DNA of 64,000 nucleotides from Limnochorda pilosa (GTDB taxonomy: Bacteria; Bacillota; Limnochordia; Limnochordales; Limnochordaceae): positions 1,302,001 through 1,366,000 of the forward strand of contig NZ_AP014924.1 in assembly GCF_001544015.1 (NCBI RefSeq), given 5' to 3'. The number at the start of each line of letters is the position of its first letter. The stretch's first letter is position 1. Made by a program: the position numbers and the translations under genes. This document shows positions 18,032 through 28,326 of the stretch, piece by piece. Below the pieces are notes generated by a model, which saw only the letters and a program-made list of their open reading frames with translations, was not told the origin of the DNA and searched no databases.

Positions 18032-18109
18032 TCCGGTTCGGAGCGCCCTCAGCCGCTCCCGAGGCCGTCGGGGGCGGCCGGGGGGCGCGCCCGGAGAGGG
18101 GATGAGACG

Positions 18110-19489
18110 ATGCAGGCCAGGTCCGGACGTTTCCGCGAGCCGCTGGATGAGACGGTGGCCGCCTTCCAGAACTCCTTTCCCTTCGACCAGCGTCTCTTCC
18201 GCCAGGACGTCCAGGGGAGCCGCGCGCACGTGCGGATGCTGGCCCGGCAGGGCATTCTCGCCCAGGACGAGGTCGAGGTCCTCCTGGAGGGCCTGGACCG
18301 GGTGGAAGCCGAGTTCGCGGAGGGCCGCTTCGAGGCCCGGCCCGACGACGAGGACGTCCACATGGCCGTGGAGCGGCGGTTGGTGGAGCTGGTGGGCGAC
18401 GCCGGGAAGCGGCTCCACACCGCCCGCAGCCGAAACGACCAGGTGGCGCTGGACCTCCGGCTCTGGCTGCGGGAGGAGATGGAGCTCCTGGACGAAGAGC
18501 TCCTGGGGCTCCAGGCCGCCTTCCTGGACCTGGCCGAGGCCCACCCGCGGGCGGTGATGCCGGGGTACACCCACCTCCAGCGGGCCCAACCCGTGCTGCT
18601 GGCCCACCACCTGCTGGCCTACGTGGAGATGCTGGAGAGGGACCGGGAGCGCTTCCGGGACGCCCGCCGGCGCATGAACCTCTCGCCCCTGGGGGCTGGC
18701 GCCCTGGCGGGGGTGCCGTACCCTGTGGACCCCCAGGGGGTCGCAACCGAGCTGGGCTTCGCCGGGGTGTGCGCCAACAGCCTGGACGCCGTCTCGGACC
18801 GGGACCACGCGGTGGAGTTCCTGGCCGCGGCCAGCCTCCTCATGGTCCATGTCTCGCGCCTGGCGGAGGAGCTGGTGCTCTGGAGCAGCCAGGAGTTCGG
18901 CTTCGTGGAGCTCCCGGACCGCTTCGCCACGGGGTCCAGCATCATGCCCCAGAAGAAGAACCCCGACGTGCCCGAGCTGGTGCGGGGCAAGACGGGCCGG
19001 GTGGTGGGGCACCTGGTGGGGCTGCTGGTGACGCTCAAGGGGCTGCCCCTGGCCTACAACAAGGACCTGCAGGAGGACAAGGAGCCCCTCTTCGACACCG
19101 CGGACACCCTCCACGCCACCCTGCGGGTGCTGGCAGCCCTGGTGCCGGCCCTGCGGGTGGACGAGGAGCGCATGCGCCGGGCCGCCGAAGACGGCTACCT
19201 GACGGCCACCGAGCTGGCCGACGCCCTGGTGCGCCGGGGCGTTCCCTTCCGGGAGGCGCACCACGCCGTGGGCGCCCTGGTGGCCTACGCCCGCGAGCGC
19301 GGCTGCCGGCTGAGCGACTTGACCGGGGAAGAGCTGGTTCGCTTTCACCCGAGGCTCGGGGTGGAGCTCCTCCCCCTGACGGAACCCCAGCGGGCCGTGG
19401 ATGCCCGAAAGAGTTGGGGCGGAACCGGGTACGCTCAGGTGGAGGAAGCGCTCGCCCGGGCACGGAGGCGGCTGGAGCAGCGCGGCTAG
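18110..19489 (+). CDS. argH: Argininosuccinate lyase
   Basis: 459 residues. It splits argininosuccinate into arginine and fumarate, the last step of the pathway. The superfamily signature GSSIMPQKKNPD is intact, with the earlier HTARSRNDQVALDLR and PGYTHLQRAQPVLLAHH segments. ATG 18110 follows GAGGGGATG. It is the last recognised arginine gene; a sugar-kinase gene follows at 45 bases on the same strand. Confidence 0.96.
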   Translation: MQARSGRFREPLDETVAAFQNSFPFDQRLFRQDVQGSRAHVRMLARQGILAQDEVEVLLEGLDRVEAEFAEGRFEARPDDEDVHMAVERRLVELVGDAGKRLHTARSRNDQVALDLRLWLREEMELLDEELLGLQAAFLDLAEAHPRAVMPGYTHLQRAQPVLLAHHLLAYVEMLERDRERFRDARRRMNLSPLGAGALAGVPYPVDPQGVATELGFAGVCANSLDAVSDRDHAVEFLAAASLLMVHVSRLAEELVLWSSQEFGFVELPDRFATGSSIMPQKKNPDVPELVRGKTGRVVGHLVGLLVTLKGLPLAYNKDLQEDKEPLFDTADTLHATLRVLAALVPALRVDEERMRRAAEDGYLTATELADALVRRGVPFREAHHAVGALVAYARERGCRLSDLTGEELVRFHPRLGVELLPLTEPQRAVDARKSWGGTGYAQVEEALARARRRLEQRG

Positions 19490-19533
19490 CCCGCCCTTCA
19501 CCCGCCGGCGGGCAGCGGCGGGAGGGCTGGGCG

Positions 19534-21027
19534 GTGAGGGACTTCTGGCAGGCGGAGCTGGCGGCCGCCGGGCGCATGAGGCCGCGGGTGCGGGTGCTGG
19601 CGGGCTTCAACGTCAACGTGGACCGGGTCGTCCACCTGGACCCCGGGTGCTGGCAGGCGCTCCTGGCCAGCCGTCCTGAGGCCACGCCCGAGCGGGTGGA
19701 GCGGGGGGCCGAGCACCCGCCGGCTGAAGCCGACGAGCCGTTGCAGCTCCTGGCCCTCCTCTGGAACCGCCTCTCCCAGGGTCGCTCCCACCACATGACG
19801 GTGGAGGCTCCGGACCTCCTGGCCTGGCTGGAGGGGCGCCTGGCCGCCGGCGAGGCGCGGGTGGGCGGCCAGGCGGGCATCATCGCCAACCAGGCGGCCG
19901 CCCTGGATCTCGAAAGCCTCCTGGTGACCCCTGCCCTCTCGCCGCCCCAGGCAGGCCACCTGCGAAAGACGGTGCGCGCCCCGAGCCTGCGGGCAGGGCG
20001 CCTCGCATGGCTTCCGGTCGCGGAGGCCGCGGACCCCTCGGCCCCCACCAAGGTCAACTGGATCCTGGAGTACGATCGGGGCCAGGTCTTCCACCTGGAC
20101 GGCCGCCAGGTCCGGGTACCTCGCTCCAACCGGGTGATCGTGGCCAGCCGTCCCCGCGGTCTGGTCATGGCCTTTCCCCCAGAGCTGGAGCCGCACCTGG
20201 ATGAACTGGGCGCCAGCGTGGACGTCGCCTTCCTGGCCGGCTACCACTACGCCGCACCCGTCCTGCCCGACGGGAGGAGCTTCGACGAGTACCTGAGCGA
20301 CTCGATCCGGCACGTCCGGCTCCTGAAGCGGCGCAACCCCACCCTTGTGGTCCACGTGGAGTACGTCCTCATGAAGCACGTCAACCTCGAGATCCCCTTG
20401 CTGGCGGCCCTGGGGCCTGCCGCCGGCAGCTTCGGGATCAATGAGAACGAGCTGCGGGGCGTGCTGGAGCGATCGGGCGAGCCGCTCCTGGCCGCGGAGC
20501 TCCGGTCCGACGAGCGGCCGTACCTCCTCTACCGCGGGGCTCGGGTCCTCCTGGAGCGCTACGCGTTCCAGCGGGTGCAGGTGCACAACCTGGGCTACTA
20601 CTGCCTGGTGGAGCGCCTCTCGACCCAGGAATCCGGCAACCCCGCCTGGGCGCGGCGCCGCCTGGAAGCGATGCGGCGGGGCGGGCTCTTCGGGACCGCG
20701 GTCACCCAGCACCGGGCTCGCTTCGGCACCGAGGCCGGGCCGGACGACGTGACCCGGGAGGCGTCCACGCCGCTCTCGGACCTGGGCCTGGAGGCCGTGC
20801 GGGCCTTCGAGGCAGAGATCATCGCCCGGGAGGCGGTCCAGCCGCTGGCCCCCGGAGGGTTCCGGCTGGACGACCTCCTGGTGCAGGTGGTTCCGGCCCA
20901 CGTCCAGGACCGGCCCGTCCTCACGGTGGGGATGGGCGACACCATCTCCTCGACCAGCCTCATCGCCGAGCGGTGGCTCCTTGGGCTGGAAGGGCGGCCC
21001 CTGGAACCGATTCCCCAACCGAGCTGA
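19534..21027 (+). CDS. ADP-dependent phosphofructokinase/glucokinase family protein
   Basis: 497 residues. The protein fits the ADP-dependent sugar kinase family (PF04587): RVLAGFNVNVDRV at the N-terminus, GGQAGIIANQAA, FLAGYHY, INENELRGVL and the C-terminal catalytic TVGMGDTISS with Asp469 as the expected base. These enzymes phosphorylate glucose or fructose 6-phosphate with ADP as donor. They are best known from Euryarchaeota and are sparse in bacteria. GTG 19534 is chosen, with GGGAGG upstream; the frame is open far upstream but only as a shadow of argH. The substrate cannot be told from sequence. It is co-directional with argH, so co-transcription with arginine genes is possible. Confidence 0.85.
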   Translation: MRDFWQAELAAAGRMRPRVRVLAGFNVNVDRVVHLDPGCWQALLASRPEATPERVERGAEHPPAEADEPLQLLALLWNRLSQGRSHHMTVEAPDLLAWLEGRLAAGEARVGGQAGIIANQAAALDLESLLVTPALSPPQAGHLRKTVRAPSLRAGRLAWLPVAEAADPSAPTKVNWILEYDRGQVFHLDGRQVRVPRSNRVIVASRPRGLVMAFPPELEPHLDELGASVDVAFLAGYHYAAPVLPDGRSFDEYLSDSIRHVRLLKRRNPTLVVHVEYVLMKHVNLEIPLLAALGPAAGSFGINENELRGVLERSGEPLLAAELRSDERPYLLYRGARVLLERYAFQRVQVHNLGYYCLVERLSTQESGNPAWARRRLEAMRRGGLFGTAVTQHRARFGTEAGPDDVTREASTPLSDLGLEAVRAFEAEIIAREAVQPLAPGGFRLDDLLVQVVPAHVQDRPVLTVGMGDTISSTSLIAERWLLGLEGRPLEPIPQPS

Positions 21028-21054
21028 CAAGCCCGGCCGGCGCGCGATCGGGCG

Positions 21055-21282
21055 TCAGGCCAGCTCCCGAACGTGAAGGAGCTCGTTCGGGTTCATCGGG
21101 CGGACGTCCTTCGACCCCAGCGTGACAACGCCGACCGTCCTGCCCCCTCCCGAGACGAACTCCACCTCGAAGGCATCCCCGCCCTGGTATCGGTGCAGGA
21201 TGGCACCCACGTCCCCGCGTTTCAGCCCGTACTCGGGCAGGTCACGCGTCAGGACGACCGTGTCCAGCTCTTCGGTTCCCAT
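21055..21282 (-). CDS. DUF4926 domain protein
   Basis: 75 residues. The whole protein matches the DUF4926 pattern: LDTVVLTRDLPEYGLKRGD, then VGAILHRYQGGDAFEVEFV and a final ELLHVRELA. ATG 21282 follows GGAGGG at six bases; the frame is open 32 codons upstream without a ribosome site. DUF4926 genes often sit beside a small partner gene (toxin-antitoxin-like), but no partner is visible here. It converges with the sugar-kinase gene, leaving 27 bases between the stops. Confidence 0.8.
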   Translation of the reverse strand: MGTEELDTVVLTRDLPEYGLKRGDVGAILHRYQGGDAFEVEFVSGGGRTVGVVTLGSKDVRPMNPNELLHVRELA

Positions 21283-21691
21283 AAGGTTCCCTCCCACGGG
21301 TAACCGAGGATCTTCTCTGGAGGAACGTAGGCTTTGGAGCGACAAGGGAGCTTCATGCCGATACCTCGCGAAGAGCACGATATGGACCCGGCTTCGCTAG
21401 CATGACACGCAGCAGAGGACCAAGGCAGTCCGCACCACATCCTTCCCATCTGTGGCCCAGGCAGTCGCGCGGAAAAGCCTCCGAGGAAAGGGCCTCTTCT
21501 GTCCCGAAGGGAAAACGGTGGAGGCTGGTCGGACGGCCGCGGGAGGATGGCGCGGGAAGCGCGTCGAAAGACGTGGCCAGCCCGCCGCCGGGGCCGATCG
21601 TCTCGGTAGGGTACCGAGGCGGGCATGCGGCCGGCAACCCTGCAGATTCCACACCAGACGAGGCAGGAGACGACAGGGAGGGATCGGGCCG
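21283..21691. other. Divergent intergenic region without a recognisable gene
   Basis: About 410 bases between the DUF4926 gene (minus strand) and the flavodoxin-like gene (plus strand). Open frames occur on both strands but none has a family resemblance or a consistent ribosome site. It must hold promoters for both flanking genes, yet I could not find hexamers with proper spacing that convinced me. Confidence 0.4.
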
Positions 21692-22114
21692 GTGCGGGCG
21701 CTGGTGCTCTACGGTTCGGACCGCCGGCTGGAAGCGGTGGCGCAAGGTGTGGCGGCGGGTCTGGAGGCCGCCGGACTCGAGGTGGACCGGAAACGGATGG
21801 ATCAGGTGGGGGCGGGCCCCATCACCACCGCTCAGTACCAGCTAGTGGCGGTAGGCTCCACCTCGCGGGGCTTCCTTGGGGGCAAGGTACCGGCCGAGGT
21901 GGCGGAGACCGTGCCCCGCTGCAGCCGGCTCCAGGGAAAGCAGACCGTGGCGTTCATCGTCCCGGGGCCGTTCGGCAGCACCAAGACGCTGCGGGCGCTC
22001 ATGGCCTTGCTGGAAAAGGAAGGCGCCTGGGTTCAGGACTTCGCCGCCCTCAAGAGCAGCGCCGAGGCCCGGGAGTTCGGAAGCCGGTTGCGCAACCTCC
22101 TGGAGACGCGATAG
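21692..22114 (+). CDS. Flavodoxin-like domain protein
   Basis: 140 residues. The N-terminus [22 protein letters not shown] has the strand-loop-helix of flavodoxin-like domains. It is followed by [19 protein letters not shown] and [19 protein letters not shown], consistent with the second and third strands and their loops. GTG 21692 is selected, with GGGAGG about ten bases upstream. Whether FMN is bound is uncertain because the phosphate loop (YGSDRRLEA) lacks the usual T-x-T-G-x-T. It is followed after 115 bases by ilvD; an electron-transfer link to the Fe-S enzyme IlvD is conceivable but unproven. Confidence 0.6.
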   Translation: MRALVLYGSDRRLEAVAQGVAAGLEAAGLEVDRKRMDQVGAGPITTAQYQLVAVGSTSRGFLGGKVPAEVAETVPRCSRLQGKQTVAFIVPGPFGSTKTLRALMALLEKEGAWVQDFAALKSSAEAREFGSRLRNLLETR

Positions 22115-22229
22115 GGGTCCAGGCGCGGTTCGGATCGCGTTCCGCGGGATCGTCAGGACAGCGCACGATCGGTGCCGGCGGGCGCGGCCGGCACGACTGG
22201 CGGGGTGGGGGCAGGAAGGGGCGAGCAGG

Positions 22230-23915
22230 GTGGCGGTGCAGGTGCAGACGGGTCGCCGGAGCGACCAGATCAAGCGGGGAGTCGATCGGGCCCCGCATCG
22301 GAGCCTCCTGCGGGCGACGGGGGTGCGGGAAGAGGACTTCGACAAGCCCTTCATCGCGGTGGTGAACTCGTACGTGGACATCGTCCCGGGTCACGTTCAC
22401 CTCCAGGCGTTCGGCCGGGTGGTGAAGGAGGCCATCCGGGAGGCGGGCGGCGTGCCCTTCGAGTTCAACACCATCGGCGTGGACGACGGCATCGCCATGG
22501 GCCACCTGGGCATGCGCTACTCGCTGCCCAGCCGGGAGCTGATCGCCGACTCGGTGGAGACCATGGTCACCGCCCACTGGTTCGACGGCATGATCTGCAT
22601 CCCCAACTGCGACAAGATCACCCCCGGCATGATGATGGCCGCCATGCGGCTCGACATCCCCACCATCTTCGTGAGCGGCGGCCCCATGCGGGCAGGCCGC
22701 CTGAACGGCCGGGCGGTGGACCTCATCTCGGTCTTCGAGGCGGTAGGCGGCCACCAGACGGGCCAGGTGAGCGACCAGGAGCTGCTGGCCCTGGAGCGGG
22801 TCGCCTGCCCGAGCTGCGGCTCCTGCTCGGGCATGTTCACCGCCAACTCCATGAACTCCCTGGCCGAGGCGCTGGGCCTGGCCTTGCCCGGCAACGGCAC
22901 GATCCTGGCCGACACCCCCGAGCGCGAGGAGCTGGCCCGCCGGGCGGCACGGCGCATCCTGGAGTTGGTGGAGGAGGGCGTCACCGCGCGCGGCCTGGTC
23001 AACGAGGCGAGCTTCGACAACGCCTTCGCCCTGGACATGGCCATGGGCGGCTCGACCAACACGGTCCTCCACGGGCTGGCCATCGCCCACGAGGCGGGCG
23101 TCGACTACCCCCTGGAACGGCTCGACGCCCTCTCGCGGCGGGTCCCCCACCTCTGCAAGGTGAGCCCCGCCTCGAGCCACCACATGGAGGACGTGCACCG
23201 GGCGGGCGGCATTCCGGCGATCCTGAAGGAGCTGGCCCGCATCCCGGACCTCCTCCACCTGGACGCGCCCACCGTCTCGGGGAAAACCCTGGGCCAGATC
23301 GCCGAGGAAGCAGAGGTGACCGACCCTGAGGTGATCCGGCCCCTGGAGCGGGCCTACAGCCCTGAGGGCGGCCTGGCGGTCCTCTTCGGCAACCTGGCAC
23401 CCCAGGGGGCGGTGCTGAAGACGGGCGCCGTCGACCCTGAGATCAAGGTCCACGAGGGACCGGCGGTCCTCTACGAGTCCCAGGAGGAGGCCTCCGAGGG
23501 CATCGCCCGGGGCGAGGTGAAGGCGGGGGACGTGGTGGTGATCCGCTACGAGGGCCCCAAGGGCGGCCCCGGCATGCCCGAGATGCTGGCGCCCACTTCC
23601 GCCCTGGTGGGGCGGGGGCTGGGGAAGAGCGTCGCCCTCATCACCGACGGGCGCTTCTCCGGCGGCACCCGGGGGATCTGCCTGGGGCACATCAGCCCCG
23701 AGGCGGCCGAGGGCGGCCCCCTGGCCCTGGTGGAGCCCGGGGACCGGATCCGCATCGACATCCCGAGTCGCCGCCTGGAGCTCCTGGTGGACGAGGCGGA
23801 GCTGGAGCACCGCCGCCAGGCCTGGACGCCCCCCGAACCCCGGATCCGCCACGGCTACCTGGCCCGCTACGCCCGCCAGGTGACGTCGGCCCACACGGGC
23901 GCCATCCTGCGCTGA
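22230..23915 (+). CDS. ilvD: Dihydroxy-acid dehydratase
   Basis: 561 residues. It dehydrates 2,3-dihydroxy-isovalerate or -methylvalerate, the third common step of valine and isoleucine synthesis. The Fe-S ligand regions [11 protein letters not shown] and [17 protein letters not shown] are intact, as is [20 protein letters not shown] 22230 is chosen because AGGAAGGG lies nine bases upstream; another GTG two codons on is equally possible. It lies upstream of the T-box-controlled ilvB operon but outside its transcript, so it probably has separate control. Confidence 0.95.
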   Translation: MAVQVQTGRRSDQIKRGVDRAPHRSLLRATGVREEDFDKPFIAVVNSYVDIVPGHVHLQAFGRVVKEAIREAGGVPFEFNTIGVDDGIAMGHLGMRYSLPSRELIADSVETMVTAHWFDGMICIPNCDKITPGMMMAAMRLDIPTIFVSGGPMRAGRLNGRAVDLISVFEAVGGHQTGQVSDQELLALERVACPSCGSCSGMFTANSMNSLAEALGLALPGNGTILADTPEREELARRAARRILELVEEGVTARGLVNEASFDNAFALDMAMGGSTNTVLHGLAIAHEAGVDYPLERLDALSRRVPHLCKVSPASSHHMEDVHRAGGIPAILKELARIPDLLHLDAPTVSGKTLGQIAEEAEVTDPEVIRPLERAYSPEGGLAVLFGNLAPQGAVLKTGAVDPEIKVHEGPAVLYESQEEASEGIARGEVKAGDVVVIRYEGPKGGPGMPEMLAPTSALVGRGLGKSVALITDGRFSGGTRGICLGHISPEAAEGGPLALVEPGDRIRIDIPSRRLELLVDEAELEHRRQAWTPPEPRIRHGYLARYARQVTSAHTGAILR

Positions 23916-24052
23916 GCAGGACGGGGGAGCCATGGCCAGTCATGGCTCGCTTGCTTGACGGTGCGTGCATGGCTTCCATCTCGGGCATCCGGCAGTGGTA
24001 CCGGATCGCCGGTGCAACGGCCTTCCGACTGCAGAGATTTGCACAAAGAGGG

Positions 24053-24081
24053 TTGACATGGAGCGGGAGGCTGAGTATCCT
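24053..24081 (+). promoter_or_regulatory. SigmaA-type promoter of the ilvB operon
   Basis: TTGACA (24053-24058) is a perfect -35; TATCCT (24076-24081) is the -10 after exactly 17 bases. Transcription would begin near 24088 and run into the T-box leader. It lies in an AT-richer pocket of an otherwise very GC-rich stretch. Confidence 0.75.
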
Positions 24082-24171
24082 TGAGCCAATACCTCGGCGG
24101 CCCACCGGGATCGAGAACGTCCCTGGGCGCATACGGGACCACGCATACCGAACGGAATCGTGTGGATACGG

Positions 24172-24462
24172 CGATGACGGGGAGCAGTAGGCGGCCCCCA
24201 GGGGGCCCAGAGAGCCGGCGGTTGCTGCGAGCCGGCCCCCCTGGACCACTGAACTCGCCCCCGAGCCTCGGACCGAACGGCCGGCCTCTCACGGCTCAGT
24301 AGGCTCCGACGGGAATCCGATGGCGCCCGTTAGCGCGCCGGCTCTCGGCTCCCGCCCGCAGGCGAGCCCTGAGCCTTGAGGCCGAACGCCGCGAGGCGTC
24401 GGCGAACAGGGTGGTACCGCGATCATTGTCGCCCCTGGCCCGGTACGGGTCAGGGGTTTTCT
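24172..24462 (+). ncRNA. T-box riboswitch leader of ilvB
   Basis: The leader begins with the typical stem I base (GATGACGGGGAGCAGTAG, about 24173-24190) and has AGAGAGCCGGCGGTTGC (24209-24225), the conserved distal part of stem I. It ends with the hallmark antiterminator bulge AACAGGGTGGTACCGCG (24405-24421) that pairs with the tRNA acceptor end. A terminator stem-loop follows. The specifier codon is probably CTC (leucine, 24254-24256) in the GAACTCG loop, but I did not fold the RNA. When the matching tRNA is uncharged, the antiterminator forms and ilvB-ilvN-ilvC are read. Confidence 0.9.
24431..24462 (+). terminator. Intrinsic terminator of the T-box leader
   Basis: CCCCTG-G-CCCG, loop GTA, CGGG-T-CAGGGG followed by TTTT: a stem of about 11 pairs with one G-T pair, then a U-run. 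It lies ten bases after the T-box antiterminator sequence and 27 bases before ilvB. Confidence 0.88.
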
Positions 24463-24488
24463 GTTACCTCACTCAGGGAGGGATCGGC

Positions 24489-26330
24489 ATGGAAGCGGCG
24501 GCAGCCAGAGCGTGGGACGCAGCCGAAGCGGCCGAGGAGGCGCCGGCGACGGTTCCCGCATCGGAAGCACGGGGGTCGGAGCCCCTCACGGGCGCCGAGC
24601 TCCTGGTGCGGTGCCTGGAGGCGGAGGGCGTCGAGGTCCTCTTCGGGTACCCAGGCGGCGCGGTGCTCCCGATCTACGACGCCATCTACCGTGCCGGGAT
24701 CCGCCACGTCCTGGTGCGCCACGAGGCCGGCGCCGTCCACGCCGCCGACGGATACGCCCGGGCCACCGGGCGAACCGGGGTCTGCCTGGCCACCTCCGGC
24801 CCGGGCGCCACCAACCTGGTGACCGGCCTCGCCACCGCCCACATGGACTCCATTCCCCTGGTGGCCTTCACGGGCAACGTCCCCACCACCCTCATCGGCC
24901 GGGACGGCTTCCAGGAGGCGGACATCACCGGCATCACCATGCCCATCACCAAGCACAACTTCCTGGTTCAGCGGGCCGAGGACCTGCCCCGCATCGTGCG
25001 GGCGGCCTTCACCCTGGCGGCCACGGGCCGCCCGGGCCCGGTGCTGGTAGACCTCCCCAAGGACGTGAGCAACGCCCGGGTGGCGGGCTTCCGCTACCCC
25101 CGCCGGGTGACGCTGCGGGGCTACAAGCCCACGCTCCAGGGCCACCCCCGGCAGCTCGAGGCCACCGCCGAGGCCCTCGCAAAGGCCAAGAGGCCCGTGC
25201 TCTACCTGGGCGGGGGCGTCATCGCGGCCGGGGCCCACGCCGAGGTGCGCGAGCTGGCCGAGCGGGCCTCCATCCCCACCACCAGCACCCTCATGGGGCT
25301 GGGCGCCTTCCCGCCGGACCACCCGCTCTGGATGGGGATGCTGGGCATGCACGGCACCCCCACCGCCAACTACGCGGTGACCCACTCGGACCTGCTCATC
25401 GCGGTGGGCGCCCGCTTCGACGACCGGGTGACGGGCCGCACCGACCGTTTCGCCCCCGGCGCCCGTATCGTCCACATCGACGTGGACCCGGCCGAGATCG
25501 GGAAGAACGTGGAGGCGCACATTCCCATCGTGGGCGATGCCCGCGAGGTTCTTCAGGCGCTGCTACCCCTGGTGGCGCCCAAGCACGAGGCGGCGTGGCT
25601 CGCTCAGGTGGCCGGCTGGAAGCAGCGCTACCGCTTGCGGTACCGTCCCCGCCCCGACGAGATCCTGCCCCAGGAGCTGGTGGACCGCCTGGCCCGGACG
25701 GCCCAGGCCCACGAGGAGGCCACGGGCCGGGAGGTCGTCGTCACCGCCGACGTGGGGCAGCACCAGATGTGGGCGGCCCAGTTCTTCCCCTTCCGCCGGC
25801 CCCGCAGCTACATCAACTCAGGGGGGCTCGGCACCATGGGCTACGGGCTTCCGGCCGCGGTGGGCGCCCAGGTCGCCCGGCCCGACGCCACCGTGGTCTG
25901 CCTGACGGGCGACGGCTCCATCCAGATGAACGTCCAGGAGATGGCCGTGGTGCGGAGCCTGGGGCTTCCCATCAAGGTCGTCATCATGAACAACGTCTAC
26001 CTGGGCATGGTCCGCCAGTGGCAGGAGCTCTTCTACGACGGCCGCTACAGCCACTCGGCCCTCTTCGACAACCCGGACTTCGTCCTGCTGGCCCAGGCCT
26101 ACGGGGTGCCGGCGGCTCGGGTGGAGCGGCCCCAGGAGCTGGAGGCGGCGCTGGAGCGGGCCTTCGCCGAGCCCGGCCCCTACCTGCTCGACGTGCGGGT
26201 GCGCCCCGAGGAGAACTGCTGGCCCATGGTACCCGCCGGCGGGGCCATCGACGAGATGATCGGCGTGGACGAAGCCACGCTGGCCGGGGAAGAGCAGGCC
26301 GCCCCGGAGCGAACGGAGGTGCCTGTTTGA
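24489..26330 (+). CDS. ilvB: Acetolactate synthase large subunit
   Basis: 613 residues, thiamine-diphosphate enzyme making acetolactate or acetohydroxybutyrate. Motifs: FGYPGGAVLPIYDAIY, the catalytic glutamate in VRHEAGAVHAADGYARA, ATSGPGATNLVTGLATAH, and the cofactor-binding CLTGDGSIQMNVQEMAVV ... VIMNN. ATG 24489 is preceded by AGGGAGGG. An Ala/Glu-rich ~35-residue N-terminal extension precedes the family core. Control is by the T-box in front. Its stop overlaps the ilvN start by four bases. Confidence 0.96.
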   Translation: MEAAAARAWDAAEAAEEAPATVPASEARGSEPLTGAELLVRCLEAEGVEVLFGYPGGAVLPIYDAIYRAGIRHVLVRHEAGAVHAADGYARATGRTGVCLATSGPGATNLVTGLATAHMDSIPLVAFTGNVPTTLIGRDGFQEADITGITMPITKHNFLVQRAEDLPRIVRAAFTLAATGRPGPVLVDLPKDVSNARVAGFRYPRRVTLRGYKPTLQGHPRQLEATAEALAKAKRPVLYLGGGVIAAGAHAEVRELAERASIPTTSTLMGLGAFPPDHPLWMGMLGMHGTPTANYAVTHSDLLIAVGARFDDRVTGRTDRFAPGARIVHIDVDPAEIGKNVEAHIPIVGDAREVLQALLPLVAPKHEAAWLAQVAGWKQRYRLRYRPRPDEILPQELVDRLARTAQAHEEATGREVVVTADVGQHQMWAAQFFPFRRPRSYINSGGLGTMGYGLPAAVGAQVARPDATVVCLTGDGSIQMNVQEMAVVRSLGLPIKVVIMNNVYLGMVRQWQELFYDGRYSHSALFDNPDFVLLAQAYGVPAARVERPQELEAALERAFAEPGPYLLDVRVRPEENCWPMVPAGGAIDEMIGVDEATLAGEEQAAPERTEVPV

Positions 26331-26848
26331 AGCGTACTCTCTCCATCCTGGTGGAGAACCATTTCGGCGTGCTCGCCCGGGTGGCGGGGCTCTTCAGCCG
26401 GAGGGGCTTCAACATCGAGAGCCTCTCGGTGGCCCCCAGCGAGGACCCCACCCTCTCCCGCATCACCCTGGTGACCCCGGCCGACGAGCGGGAGCTGGAG
26501 CAGCTCACCAAGCAGCTCCACAAGCTCGTGGACGTGGTGAAGATCAGCGACATCACCCAGGACGACCGGATCGAGCGGGAGCTGGCCCTCATCAAGGTGG
26601 CGGCCCAGCCCGCCAACCGCCAGGAGATCCTGCAGGTGGTGGACATCTTCCGGGCCCGGGTGGTGGACGTGAGCGAGCGGAGCGTGGTGGTGGAGGTGAC
26701 GGGCGACGAGGGCAAGGTGGACGCCATGGAGCAGCTCCTGCGACCCTACGGCATCAAGGAGATGGTCCGCACTGGAAAGGTGGCCATGGTGCGGGGCGCC
26801 CGCACGGCTCCGTTGATGGCCGCTCGCGAGGCGGAGCGGGCCGGCTGA
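26327..26848 (+). CDS. ilvN: Acetolactate synthase small (regulatory) subunit
   Basis: 173 residues. An ACT domain comes first (LSILVENHFGVLARVAGLFS, RRGFNIESLSVAPSED), followed by the C-terminal regulatory half. This subunit gives valine feedback control of IlvB. TTG 26327 is used as start: GGAGG lies six bases upstream, and the codon overlaps the ilvB stop as TTGA, a typical coupled junction. Confidence 0.94.
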   Translation: MKRTLSILVENHFGVLARVAGLFSRRGFNIESLSVAPSEDPTLSRITLVTPADERELEQLTKQLHKLVDVVKISDITQDDRIERELALIKVAAQPANRQEILQVVDIFRARVVDVSERSVVVEVTGDEGKVDAMEQLLRPYGIKEMVRTGKVAMVRGARTAPLMAAREAERAG

Positions 26849-26902
26849 GCCGGCCGGCGAGGTGGGGTTGGCGGAACGAGACCCAACGAGGAGGCAGCGA
26901 CG

Positions 26903-27910
<1,008 letters not shown>

Positions 27911-27967
27911 TCTCCGGGGTCAGCGCCGACGGCGGCGTCTTGCTCGTTGACGCCCGTCGCGTGGCGT

Positions 27968-28108
27968 CGCTCCGGGCGGGGGAGGCCCTGGCGAGGGAAC
28001 GCTCGCTCCGCCCTCCAGGCTCCGCTCGCTCTGCACCGGCTCGGCTCCGCCATCCGTGGCTCCGCCGGCCGGAGAGGTCCCTCGCCAGGGCCTCCCCCGC
28101 CCGGAGCG
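27968..28108. repeat. 141-bp palindromic element between ilvC and serA
   Basis: Perfect 31-base inverted repeats at 27968-27998 and 28078-28108 (outer ends CGCTCCGGGCGGGGGAGGCC and its complement) enclose about 79 bases with ACGCTCGCTCCGCCCTCC and CTCCGCTCGCTCTGCAC. The interior matches the complement of the element at 9615-9745. The 416-base gap here holds no gene; this element and the partial copy next to it account for its structure. Confidence 0.8.
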
Positions 28109-28263
28109 GTGCAGTGGTGAGCGCGAGCGAGCCGGAGCGCCCGCCGGGCGAGGGCTCGGAGCCTGGGCCGGCGAACCCCGTCGGAGTGGGAGGGGTGCGG
28201 CGGCTGGCCGGGGGGCTGGGGCGGTCCTGGTGGGGATGCGATGGATGGGCCAGAGCGGCGGCA

Positions 28264-28313
28264 GCTGGAGGGCGGAGCGGGCGTTCCCTTTCGGGGACCC
28301 CGCCCGCCCGGTG
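28264..28313. repeat. Partial copy of the palindromic element
   Basis: CTGGAGGGCGGAGCGGGCG, then TTCCCT and CCCGCCCGCCCGG, closely matches the complement of one end of the neighbouring element at 27968-28108 with a few changes. Only one arm is present, so it is a solo half or decayed copy. It directly precedes the serA ribosome site. Confidence 0.55.
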
Positions 28314-28326
28314 AGGGGGAGACGGC

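Noticed and set aside
24088-24489. Peptide-coding attenuator (leader peptide) for ilvB
   Set aside because: No leader ORF rich in Leu/Ile/Val codons; the T-box explains the structure fully.
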